This document shows, one piece after another, positions 54,397-64,000 of a stretch of 64,000 nt of DNA (within the stretch, counting starts at the first letter, position 1; each line of letters begins with the position of its first letter). The notes under the pieces were generated by a model, which was not told the DNA's origin, searched no databases, and was given only the letters and a program-made list of their open reading frames with translations. Both the position numbers and the translations under genes were made by a program. The stretch lies in contig MNCI01010481.1 of the NCBI GenBank assembly GCA_015680685.1, positions 174,145-238,144 on the forward strand. The letters are read 5' to 3'. Origin of the DNA: Gnetum montanum (lineage: Eukaryota > Streptophyta > Gnetopsida > Gnetales > Gnetaceae).

Positions 54397-57190
54397 ATGG
54401 CATCAAAACAAAAATGCCCGTAAGGAGTACGCTCACAACCATAGGAGAAGCAGCCTAGAGCTAGAAGGGGCCAACAAGAACAAGGCCAAGAATTATCAGA
54501 AGCAACCCATGCAATGGGATCTCTTCATGAGGAGCCTAAAATGGAATCTGTCCAACAGATTCCAAAAGAAGAAGTGTAACAGAGCAATCCCAAAGAGGAG
54601 AAGTGCCTAGACCTACACCAAGGCTTGAGGTTACTTTAACTCAAGCCTATCTTGATATCATAAGGTCTTGAGAAGTTCAATGATCTATTCTTCAAGAGAT
54701 CAAATTTGGATCATTTTTGGAGAAAGCTCTACAGGATGTCAAGACATAACTAGAAGCCTCTCCCATGTGGCCAGTAATCACACCCAGTGGGGAATGGTAC
54801 ATGGGAGAGACATATTTCTTTTGAAGTAGCCGAAGGTTGGGGTCTATTGTCAAAATCAAGGATATTCAAGTGTTCTACTTAGTAGAAGCTATCACACAGG
54901 CACTTGGGTTACCTGATACCAGAACATAGTTGGAAAAACTACCCACAAAAGATGATCCTGAGGCCAAGAGGGAGTGGACCTAGTGATGCTATGGGATTGA
55001 TCGTAAGGGGTATGGTGCACTCACAATGGTAGAGAAAATTTACTTTAAGATTTTAACCTATCATCTCAATCCAACGGTGAGGCCAAGCAAGGTAACTACC
55101 TTCTCCACCTGAGCATGTACCACTCTAAGTGGGAAATTTCCCATCACTCTTCCACAGCTGATCTACTTAGAGATCAAGAAATTCTTTAAGGAAAATGAAC
55201 ATGGAAGAAAGAGCCTACCCTTTTCATGCCTCATCAAGAAACTTTGCAAAAGGGTAGACATTGTTCACTATTCCAATGATACCCTCAGGCATGCTCCTTT
55301 GACCTCATGGCCAGAGATCATGAAAGATAAAATGCCAGTGATAACCCAAGAAGAGGAGCAGCTGCCACCACCACCCACTTAGGAAACAACATTAGAGGCC
55401 TACATAGCCATTGAGCATCTATGCAAAATTTGAGAATAGCTCTTAAGTGAAAAAGATCAATGTGTAAGAATGAGTGGGGTAGATCCATGTATGTATCAAC
55501 CAACAATGAGGTGGCTTGAACAATTAGCTAGATGGAGAGGGGTGATCCAATCTTTTCTACCTAATGAAAGTAGTTGCCTATGAGGTCAAATCCATATGCT
55601 CAAGAGGTAACAGTATCACTATCAACACACCATCTATTCCTAGAAATCTCTGGGAATGTTGCCACTTCTTGATGTGGTTGGAGGAAGGTGAAGAGGAAAC
55701 TATCTTGGTGATGTAGCTAAAGTGGTGGTTGACTATGTAGCTAAAGCATTGAATGCACCTATGGTGTCTTTACTAGATTTATCTGCACTTCAAGGTGGAT
55801 AGACGTCCACAAGCATGGTTAGTAAAAAATTAGATACAACCTAGCATGAAAATTTGTTGGAATGACTGATGGGAACTAGGAAACCAACTCCAAATATCTT
55901 TGATCTTCTAGAAAACGTCCCTTCAACCTAGTTAGAGCTGCTTAACACAAAGGACAAATGCATTATCTTGGAGGGGCAACTGAAAATGGCCCAAGAAAGA
56001 AACCAACGCTTGGCCATGAAAGTTGCTAAACTTCATGCTTTACTTGTAGATCCTAGGATCCTTAGCCCAGTAATAACAACAGATGAAGCTTTTAAGTAGC
56101 TTCGGGAACAATTTCAGAAGGCTAAGGAAGAGGTAGTTATGGCCATCTTCAACTAGTCCATAGCCAAAGTAAAAATGCACTTAATCTGGAAGGACTTGAA
56201 CTAGATGCGACAGGAGAATGAAGCCCTTGCCTACGAAATGTTAATGCTTAAAAGGACCAAATGTAGGAATTCATTCATCAACAATAGGAGTATCTTGTTA
56301 GGATAAACATAGAATTGAGGAGATTGGCCATGGAAAACCATAATTTGTCAATGGAAGAAGTGCATGCCTTGCACTAGAAATTGACCATCGAAATCGTCAC
56401 ATGGAAGAATGAGGTCCTTAAATTTGAGAAAGTGAAGAATCTCTACTAGGACCAGGTTGGCCTATAGAAGGAAGTGAATGAAAAATAAATTTAGATGGCA
56501 AAGGTGAAACTGAATGAAGCCCTCCAACAACTACAACAAGAAAGAGAAATGTGGTAACCCATCATTGATGGGATTGACACCTACAACAAAGTGGAGATCT
56601 TCTTGAAGGAGTTGCAAATAAAGGAAATGACAAAATACATGGAGTTGGCCAATCTTTGATATGAAAACTTGGCAATGCTAATTTTTAGATGACCATGGTT
56701 AGAGTTGGAACAACAAGTGGCTAGCTCATATATGTTATACGAGGCAGAGTTCAAGCATCACAAAGATGCCAAGAAAAAGCTTAAGACTGCAAACGCTGAA
56801 CTCAAAGTTCTCAAAGCCTGATTCAGAGACCAATGATCAATCTCTGAGAACCTATCTAGATAGATGAATGAATACTAGGAGTTGAAAGACATAGTTAGGG
56901 TGTTCAACATTGAACACAAATAGTTTGCTGCTTGGTTTTTCAATGCGAAGGATCTATTTCTAGAAATCCTGTGTCCTTGTGATGTGCCCATTCCAACCCA
57001 CATCAACAAAGTTGCATGGATGCTACACGATCCCAGAAGTAAGAAGGAGAAAATGAAAGCACTGTTGGATGCTTTCTGCGTCCCACCTGAAGTTGCAGAA
57101 ATAGCAGGATAACTATAGCCACCTTAACCATCACCCATGCATGAAGCTGGTGAAGGTCCCTAGGACCCTTAGGAACTACCACTGCCTGGG
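54397..57190 (+). pseudogene. Post-pol ORF of element D (about 900 codons, coiled-coil protein)
   Basis: Starts MASKQKCP and is broken by many stops and some frameshifts. Segments in order: a Gln/Arg/Glu-rich tail; SFLEKAL and ASPMWPVITPSGEWYMGETYF (about 54690-54820); YLVEAITQALGLPDTR (54880); GALTMVEKIYFKILTYHLNPT; ITLPQLIYLEIKKFF followed by LPFSCLIKKLCKRV (55140-55260), which recalls the PF20167 plant transposon-protein family; EEEQLPPPP; then from about 55900 a long heptad-rich coiled coil (KCIILEGQLKMAQERNQRL, LREQFQKAKEEV). It ends with a Pro-rich tail near 57190. There is no signal peptide, furin site or clear transmembrane segment, so it is unlike env. Its position just before the polypurine tract matches elements 1, B, C and E. 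Confidence 0.6.
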
Positions 57191-57420
57191 GCTGTTTGAT
57201 CTTCTCCATCAAGTTTCACATTATTAAGGAACATGCTATCCACTTTTGAAGAGTTGAGTCATGGTGTTCAATTTTGTAATGCATGGATCCCTACACCCCA
57301 GGCACTTCATTTTTTATCAAATTTAGTCAATTTGTTTTGAAGAAAGTCAGTAAATAATTCCATACCTTTCCAATTTTGTAAAAGAACTCAAGGAAAAGTT
57401 TTCATTTAGTCGTGGGGATA

Positions 57421-58327
57421 TGATGAGTCATGTTCAGTTGGCTATGCCGATGAGGCCTCATCAACGTGGCCTTATTAATGCATCTTACCATGCGTTGATG
57501 AGGCCCTGTCGATGTAGTATTGAAAATCAACTATAAATACATGCTTGTAGCCACATTTATGGTAGTTAGAGATTGTAGTTGCAATGAAGCTCTTACAGTT
57601 TTTCCACTTGAAAGTTAGAATTTTTCCTTGAGTGCCCGTAGTAGGAGTCATTAAGTGTATAGATCTTTATTTAAGCATTTTTGTACCTGAGCACGATAGT
57701 GTGTGCAGTAATAAAAATGAGCTTTCTGATAAACCTTGTAGTAGTTTTGATAGATTAGCTATTTTAATTATGTAGTAAATGTTTTTAATTATTTATTAAA
57801 TATTTTCCATTAGTTTTTAAATATTTTTCAGTTATTACATTAATGAAGCAATTAAGCCAAATAGGTTACACACATAAGTATGATCGCTTCGAGCGTAACA
57901 TGTATTCACCTAGTAGTCCCAGTAGCGTTATTACTTGATATGCCTAGTAGCGTAGTGCTTGGTTGCCCAACAATGGATATATGGGTTTAGGATGTGTACA
58001 GAAAGTGGGATTGGATGCTTATGTTAGGATTAGTTAAATGATAGTTAATTAGTTAATTTAGTTTAGTTAATCTAATTCCTTTTATCTACATTTGAGCACC
58101 AAAATATAAAACACAAAATGATAAAAATCGGATGCCTTAGTTACACTTAACCATACCAACAAATGTCACAAGTGTAATTGGGAAGATAATGATTGACTTT
58201 AAGGCTAGATTCACTTCCTAAAGGACTAGTGCAATGGAAATGATAAAGTTCATAGAATTCAACTGAATCATGCATGAACACTTTGTGATTCATATGGTTG
58301 GATGTAGGGATACCTCGTTGCTCATCG
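57421..58327 (+). repeat. 3' LTR of element D
   Basis: 907 bp like its partner, starts TGATGAGTCATGTTCAG, ends TTGCTCATCG (final A changed to G). TATAAATA at 57532-57539, preceded by 'gatgaggcctcatcaacg' and 'gatgaggccctgtcgatg' words. Confidence 0.85.
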
Positions 58328-58332
58328 GATGA

Positions 58333-59050
58333 GAACCAAACCATGCAAAGATTTATTCAACTTCCTTTTATTGGTTGACACAAAATGGTAAGAAATCCAT
58401 GAAAATAGACATGCATCTAAGTAAGCAGAAAGACACAAAGAGTACTAAATCCCATTGAAGTCACACCTTGTTCAAACCTTTGAATCCTTTCCAATTCTAA
58501 AAACTACAAAAGTTACAAATTTGTTATAGTTTTATTAATGAAAAAGGGATTGCACATTTCCAGAACAAGGGAAACCATAGAGTTTGTGGATGGGTGGATG
58601 TTGTGGACTCATTGCATATTGCATGAAAAGAAACCATGTCCTAATTATCTGTAACAAAATTCAAAGCTAGAATGTAGACACCAATAATCAAATGACAAAA
58701 TAGTACATACCACCATCAAGTAATGAATTACCATTGTGCCTAGCACTTATTAACAAGTAGTTAAAAAAATGCACTAGAATAAAACAAAATATAAAAGAAA
58801 GTGTAAAATATTCAAGAAATAGAAAATGTACTAACGATGGTGTAAAAAAAAATTAGAAAAGATTAATAACATGAAAACAAGAAGATGTAAAATAAAGAAT
58901 GTGTAAAATAAAAAGTTGTAAAATAAAAATGTGTAAAACAAAAAAAGGAAAAACTAAGGAGCCGCTTATATAGTTAGCATTGATGGCCATCTCCCCCATG
59001 ACTGAGTTGTAAGGAGGAGATTTGTAATATTGAGTATGGTTGTACATCTG
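58333..59050 (-). other. Element E spacer, right part
   Basis: Reverse complement of a gypsy post-pol spacer. The post-pol motif AGTCATGGGGG is at 59003-58993, followed (minus strand) by T-rich repeats such as 'tgttttacacatttttattttaca'. Confidence 0.6.
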
Positions 59051-60310
59051 ATGAGGTTTTTGTTGTATTCATTATCTTATGTTTGTGGAAAGGTTTGAGT
59101 TGTTGTATATTGATCAGTTGTTTCTTATTTGGGCTCTTAGGTTTGTAGATCATCATGGCCCTAGAAGGAAACATTTTGTAAATTATATAAGGTCCTTCTG
59201 ACAACATCTGGAACTTAGTTCGTTGAGGTACGTGTGTGGGCTTTCAATAGAGAACCTTATCTCCTGGTTGAAATTTGGATTTCCTAATTCTAAGGTCATG
59301 ACACTTTTTGTTGAATGCCTTGTGCAACTTGTTAGATGATAGGGCCACTAATTGGTTTTCGTCTAGGAAGTTGAGATTCATTAATCTTTGTTTTTGTGCT
59401 AGACTCAAGTCAAGGTTGAGATCACAGGCTGTTGAAAGTATATGGAGCTTGGATTAAATAGGAAATGTTGGTAATTTTCTATACACATGCTTATAGGGAG
59501 AATAACCTATAGAAAGTTTCCATGTTGAGTGGGAGGCCCAAAGTGCATTATTGAATTTCATGCTCTAGTCTTTCCTATATTTGCTGATAGTTCTTGTTAG
59601 AATCCTTGTGATTTCCCTATTGGGAACCTTAGCTTAACCATTGGCTTGGGGGTGGTAGGGTGTTGTGAGTTTATGTTCAACCCCCAAGAGTTGCATGAGC
59701 TTGCAAAAGGTAGTGCCTGTAAAGTGATTTGCATTATTAAAAATTAATGCATGTGGCACAACAGACCTATTTACAACATTTTATTGTACAAATCGAGCAG
59801 TAGTAGAAGATGTACAGTTGGTGATAGTTGCTGCTTCTACCCATTTCGTACAATAGTCAACAACAACTATGATGTATGCCTTTCCATTTGACATGGGTGT
59901 GATGGAACTCATGAAGTTAATGCCCGAGATGTTGAAGGGTTCTAGTGGTTAAATCGATTATTAAGGTCCCTCCATTTAAGCAGTCATTCCACCATCTTGT
60001 CGGTAGCATTCATAAGAGTGGACATATTGATGAGAATCCCTGAAAATTGTTGGCCAATAATACCCTGCCATTAGGATTTTAATGACCATGCGTCTCCTAG
60101 TATAGTGGCCCCCACAAGGACCTTCATGAGAATCTTGGAGAACATGTAGCTAATCATCATCAAGGACATACCAATGAACCAGGCTATTGGTGCACACCTT
60201 ATAGAGGTGTCCATTGATCTCCATGAAGCATTTCACCTAGTGAAGAAACTATCGTTTCGTTTGGTGGTCCAACCCTTGTGGCATCTCTTGGGTAAGAAGA
60301 TAGGTGAGAA
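59051..60310 (-). pseudogene. Integrase of element E
   Basis: Minus-strand text matches D: the C-terminal part with EGPYIIYKMFPSRAMMIYKP (59200-59130), the core with the acidic residues spread over frames (near 59900-59600), and the zinc-binding region near 60130-60010. Many stops and frame changes. There is no evidence for activity. Confidence 0.65.
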
Positions 60311-60830
60311 TGCCATCATATCATTTAGGCTGATTTGGCAATTGTTCAGTTATAGCCTTAGTAAAGAAGAGTTCATTAGGAAACATATTAGATAGTGGGC
60401 TTTCTTCCTCTTTGTTGTTCCATCGTAACCAAGACAAGTGGTCAATGATCATATTCTCAATGCGCTTTCGATCTACCATTGTAAGATTGAATTCCTGTAA
60501 GATCACTAGTCACTATATGAAAAAGGGACTCATGGTTGGCTTATTCATTAGGAAGCAGATGGTGCTATGGTCTATGTGCATAAATACTTTATATTTAAGC
60601 ACATAATGCCTGAACTTTTCTAGAGTAAACACCATCACCATCAATCCTTTTTGTAGTGTTGTAGTTCAATTATGCACCCATAATGCTTCGGCTAGTGCAG
60701 TGGATGTAATATGGACATTTCTTATCATCCATCTGTGTAAGAAAAGCTCTCAAGGCATAATTTAATGCATCCATCATAACATGAAATGGTTTAGACCAGT
60801 CGGGTGCTTGTAGAATTGTAGTTTCTACAA
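60311..60830 (-). pseudogene. RNase H of element E (RT missing)
   Basis: From about 60820 the minus strand reads ILQAPDWSKPFHVMMDALNYAL, then CPYYIHC, to the connection MILQEFNLTMVDRKRIENMIIDHLSWLRW (60506-60420). Immediately upstream (60840-60960) is the protease-RT linker text (YVVGMDELEKVHHQLS), so the RT core of about 1.1 kb present in D has been lost. Confidence 0.65.
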
Positions 60831-61059
60831 GTTTTCATTTGCATCATTAGAGAGTTGGTGATGAACTTTCTCTAGTTCATCCATGCCTACAACATATGTG
60901 CTTATTAGGCTCTTAGGTGGTTCCATGTAAAGTGTGCTGCTCTCAGAATCAATGGTTAGCCACTAGGTGCCCTCCTATTTTATGCTTGCTATGCATAGAC
61001 ACTTTGAATTTCTGCTTCTAGTGCACACTGCTTACATGCAGAGATGGATTCTCATTTCA

Positions 61060-61500
61060 CTGCTTAGAGTTTCTACACACAATTGCACCACATATCACTA
61101 TATGCGATGCATGGAACTTGCTTCTTCTCGATCTTCCCAAAGGCATTTTCTTTAGATATTTCTAGGGAAAGATCTCTAATGCCCATTCTTGCATCAATGG
61201 TACTTAGCCATGCCCTTCTCATGATGATTGGGAAGTCCCCTTTATAGTTCTCCACCTTAATCACTAGGAAATCAGCAAGATAAGACCACCCACATACAGT
61301 GGTTATAGTATCTTCCACTAGTCCTAGTGGAATAGTGATGGACTGGTCTACCAATTCTAATATGATATTACTCTTTTTGAGAGGAGGTAGGTTTCATGTA
61401 GTATACATCTCATGAGAAATTGGATTGACATTAGAACCTGAGTTGAGAAGAGCTTTGCATGGTTTATTTCTAGTAATTTGTAAATAAATAAGAGGACTTC
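61060..61500 (-). pseudogene. Aspartic protease of element E, catalytic Asp changed
   Basis: ALLNSGSNVNPIS replaces the expected LLDSGS; the codon at 61444-61442 is AAC (Asn). Downstream SITIPLGLVEDTITTVCGWSY and FPIIMRRAWLSTIDARMG follow in one frame (61354-61073), with IGR as MRR. The enzyme would be inactive. Confidence 0.7.
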
Positions 61501-61699
61501 CAAGATTGGCTAATTTCCCAGGAAGGTTGCTAGCATGGATTCAATCAGATATGGCATGAGTAAGCATCATAGTATGGATCCTAGGTGGTATTTGGTTTGA
61601 AGGGGACTTGAAGGAATTTGATATAGAGGAAGATAGAGAAATAAAGTTGTCAATCGCAAGTGTATTTGAAGGCTTAGGCAGGCTATGTGGTTGAAAGAA

Positions 61700-63990
61700 A
61701 GGTCTTTTCTTTGGTTTTGTATTTGAACCACTCAATTGATGAACCAGTTGTATATTAATGGCCTTGGTAGTGTTTCATTGTTGCAGTTGAGCTGGAAGTT
61801 TACCTTGCATAGGTGAAGCAGGTGATAGTTGTGCTAAGGATGGAGGAAGGTGTGCAGGAATAGGAGGAGGATGAGGGTAAAAGGTGGTATTCCTTCTTGC
61901 ATGTGGAGAATGAGTTTGATGATAATTAGAAGTGTGGTAGTGAGATTGGAAAGTAAAAAAAATGACTGGAAAAGTCACGTGGAGATATGAGTTACTGAAT
62001 GTAATACCCATATGGATTAGGTTATTCGTAAGGGTATTGTTGCCTTGGTGGCACTAGCTCCCATGACTGTGGTTGCTACTACTATTGATATTGCTCATAT
62101 GGTTGTAGTGGAGTTCCACTTGGATAAGATTATTATGGCTAGTGGAACTTCCTAGAATTACCTTGAGGATAAGGTAAGCATTTAGGTGTTTTCCTCTGTG
62201 CTAGTCATGGATTCAAGGCATACATCCCAGATTCCTATAAGTGTGACAAAATAGGACAACATCCTTTAGGATGTTCATAATGGTAGACATCACACCCACC
62301 ATCATCATTTGATTCACTTCCTGCAACTTTCTCTATTGTAGCAATCTTGCCCTTACCTTTTTGATAAGCACATTTAGCTTCCTTGCACCTCCTGCACTCA
62401 TGATCACTACCTTGTTCTTTGGACTCTTCAGCAATTTTTAGGACAACTTGAAATTTTCTATTCATGGAGTCCCATAACTAATCAACCTTGGCTATAATTT
62501 CATATTGAAATTTTTGAAGTGGCAAAGCTTTTCTATTCACCACCTCATCAAGTGTTGATTCTTACTCACTATCACAAAATCAAACCTCCTGCTTCCAAAT
62601 GGAGGGATCATGATTATACTCTTTTGCACTTTCTCATTTTCTTAATTCACCTTCCTCTTTAACTACTTGCTCAATCAATCGTTGGATCTGACAGGTGCTT
62701 AATTTTGACAGTTGCCCTTGGGCATAGATGCCAAGGGTTCTCCTCATTTTAGATCAAAGGTCATCTACAATGTGGTGAAGTTGATCCAGTTGATAATAAC
62801 CATGGCCAGAAAATTTGTGCATTAAGGAATAGTATTGACTAATGACACCATCCAAGGGTTTGTGTGTTCATTGTTTCCATCTTTGGATTTGCCTTCTCAA
62901 TTTGGACACTCTAGAGTATGTTTGATATTTTTCATTGAACAATTCAAGCATTGTATCCATTGTCTAATAGATTCTTGTTCTAAGGACTGGTACCAGTTTT
63001 CTGCTTCTTTAATGAGTGTCCTTGGAAACAACTTAAGTTTTTGCCACTCATTCTCTATATTTTGCAAGGAACATGTATCTTGAAAATTTTGGAGATGGTT
63101 CTATGGATTTGAGTTATATCCCCCTTTAAACTTAGGGATATTTTTCATATCTAGCCTCTTGATTCGATTATCCTTGACATGCCTTATTAGAATTTGTACT
63201 ACCTCTACGATGTTTAGCATGCTCTGGGTAGCAAGAAAAGGCTCATCGAGACTTGGATTATGGTGCTTGTGATGCCCTCTACTACCCCTTCATTCATGGT
63301 GTCGTGTCTCTCTTGAATGCTTGCACCCTTGGTGTTGCCTTGCCCGATAGTCCCTTCAATGATTTTGTTCCTATTGGTCACCTCCATCATGGTCTCGCCC
63401 CTTGTGGGTGTGATCAGAGCTAGAAGAAGAAGAGGATGATGAAGAAGGTAAAGAGGAAGGAGGACTAGCACCATCATGGTATCTGTTATCCCCTCTTCAA
63501 TGATTGCTACCACAATTACAATCTTGTTTTTTGTTCGCATCTTTGTCTTGACTTACTTGTTTGGATCCTTCTTTGTCATTAAATCCATTCTTACTAGAAC
63601 CAAGATGGTAAATCGTGGATTGCAAGTTTTGGTTTTGACCTCCTTCATGAAGTCAAAGAGAGGAATTTCACTGAATGAAAAACCCCTAGAGAAGGGCTCT
63701 CCATAATCTTTTTGGTACAATAGGAATGGGGAATCATTAAATCCTTTTCCCTTCATAGATTCATGATGTTGTTCTAACTAGTGATCCTTGAGATGTTATG
63801 CATTAATGGGATGATAATCCCTAGCATTAGTATCTTACACAATGTACTTAGCATGAAGTTTCTAGAGGCCCATATGTATAAGCATTTGTTGGAGCATTGC
63901 AGGAACAAATCGACCAAGCGACAACATGATGATACCCTTCATGTTAGCCATCATAAATGTTTATCCTAATGTAGGATGAAGGTGAAATTT
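61700..63990 (-). pseudogene. gag of element E
   Basis: The NFTFILH domain is at the window edge (about 63990-63800) with frame breaks. Then a Ser/His-rich linker (63480-63250), capsid (FKGGYNSNP, SLQNIENEWQKLKLFPRTLIKEAENWYQSLE; about 63150-62950), zinc knuckle CDVYHYEHPKGCCP (62295-62250; second Cys is Tyr) and a Pro-rich tail (61980-61780). Stops and shifts throughout. Confidence 0.66.
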
Positions 63991-64000
63991 GGTACATAAT

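Larger units (their letters stand above)
45658..58327 (+). mobile_element. Gypsy element D: near-complete autonomous-type copy with gag-pol and post-pol ORF
   Basis: 12.7 kb with two 907-bp LTRs, PBS, gag, protease, RT, RNase H, integrase, spacer, internal promoter-like block, post-pol coiled-coil ORF and polypurine tract (AGTCGTGGGGA, 57408-57418). Flanks GGTGA (45653-45657) and GATGA (58328-58332) fit a target duplication with one change. The order PR-RT-RH-IN defines Ty3/gypsy; the tRNA-Asp PBS and an extra 3' ORF suggest an Athila-like or related lineage (inference). All genes carry stops or frameshifts. Confidence 0.88.
43524..64000 (-). mobile_element. Gypsy element E (minus), split by element D and running off the window
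   Basis: 3' LTR at 43524-44378, then polypurine tract and spacer to 45657. Element D follows, and the interior resumes at 58333 with spacer, integrase, RNase H, protease and gag up to the window end. The 5' LTR is outside. Continuity across D is shown by the post-pol spacer: the text ending at 45657 ('gatgtgctttgaaatccc...') and the text from 58328 ('gatgagaaccaaaccatgc') follow each other in the reverse complement of D's own spacer at 53500-53620. RT is missing. Confidence 0.82.

Noticed and set aside
54397-57190. Envelope gene
   Set aside because: No signal peptide, cleavage site or transmembrane segment visible; the text is mostly coiled coil.

Overview
The window looks like nuclear DNA from a land plant with a large, retrotransposon-rich genome. 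The evidence is two plant-type genes (an intron-containing TBC/Rab-GAP gene and a single-exon DUF617/MIZ1-like gene) set between nests of Ty3/gypsy LTR retrotransposons with tRNA-Asp-type primer binding sites. A gymnosperm or another large-genome seed plant is plausible, but nothing here fixes the species.

Layout. Bases 1-1091 carry, on the minus strand, a GC-rich open frame encoding a DUF4283 domain and the start of a zinc knuckle, as in plant LINE ORF1. From about 1022 to 14957 lies the 3' half of a plus-strand gypsy element (element 1): spacer, an internal promoter-like block, a post-pol coiled-coil ORF split by a minus-strand solo LTR (5056-6238), and a 3' LTR. Element A (7629-14559) is inserted in that LTR with the target duplication GTAGT. 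From 14958 to 30262 is a gene island of about 15 kb free of gypsy elements. It holds the TBC gene (19355-24360, seven coding exons, both catalytic fingers present) and the MIZ1-like gene (27658-26726, minus), plus small tRNA-derived repeats. Element B (30263-36451, minus) is inserted in a tandem repeat. Element C (36946-43380, plus) follows. Element E (43524 to beyond 64000, minus) is split by element D (45658-58327, plus), the most complete copy.

The six gypsy copies form one clade. Their LTRs are about 860-1030 bp, begin TGAT and mostly end CTCATCA, and share a terminal block. Gag carries an unusually spaced zinc knuckle (CX2CX3HX4C). D keeps gag, protease, RT, RNase H and integrase in broken form. 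A, B and C are gag-only or gag-protease derivatives that lack RT-RNase H-integrase. E lacks only RT. This looks like an autonomous lineage with repeatedly arising TR-GAG-like non-autonomous derivatives.

The most unusual signal is the 3' module. A second sense ORF (coiled coil, resembling plant transposon-protein domains) follows pol. In elements 1 and D it is preceded by a tandem or palindromic array, a TATA box and a possible 5'-UTR intron of about 300 nt. A splice-acceptor-like TTGTAG or TATAG also lies at or near the ORF start in B, C and E. The 11-mer AGTCATGGGGG of the 3' polypurine tract recurs just after gag or gag-pol in A-E. Each LTR family carries its own short palindromic array just upstream of its TATA box. 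Most in-frame stops read as Gln, Arg or Trp codons changed by C-to-T or G-to-A, as expected of old methylated elements.
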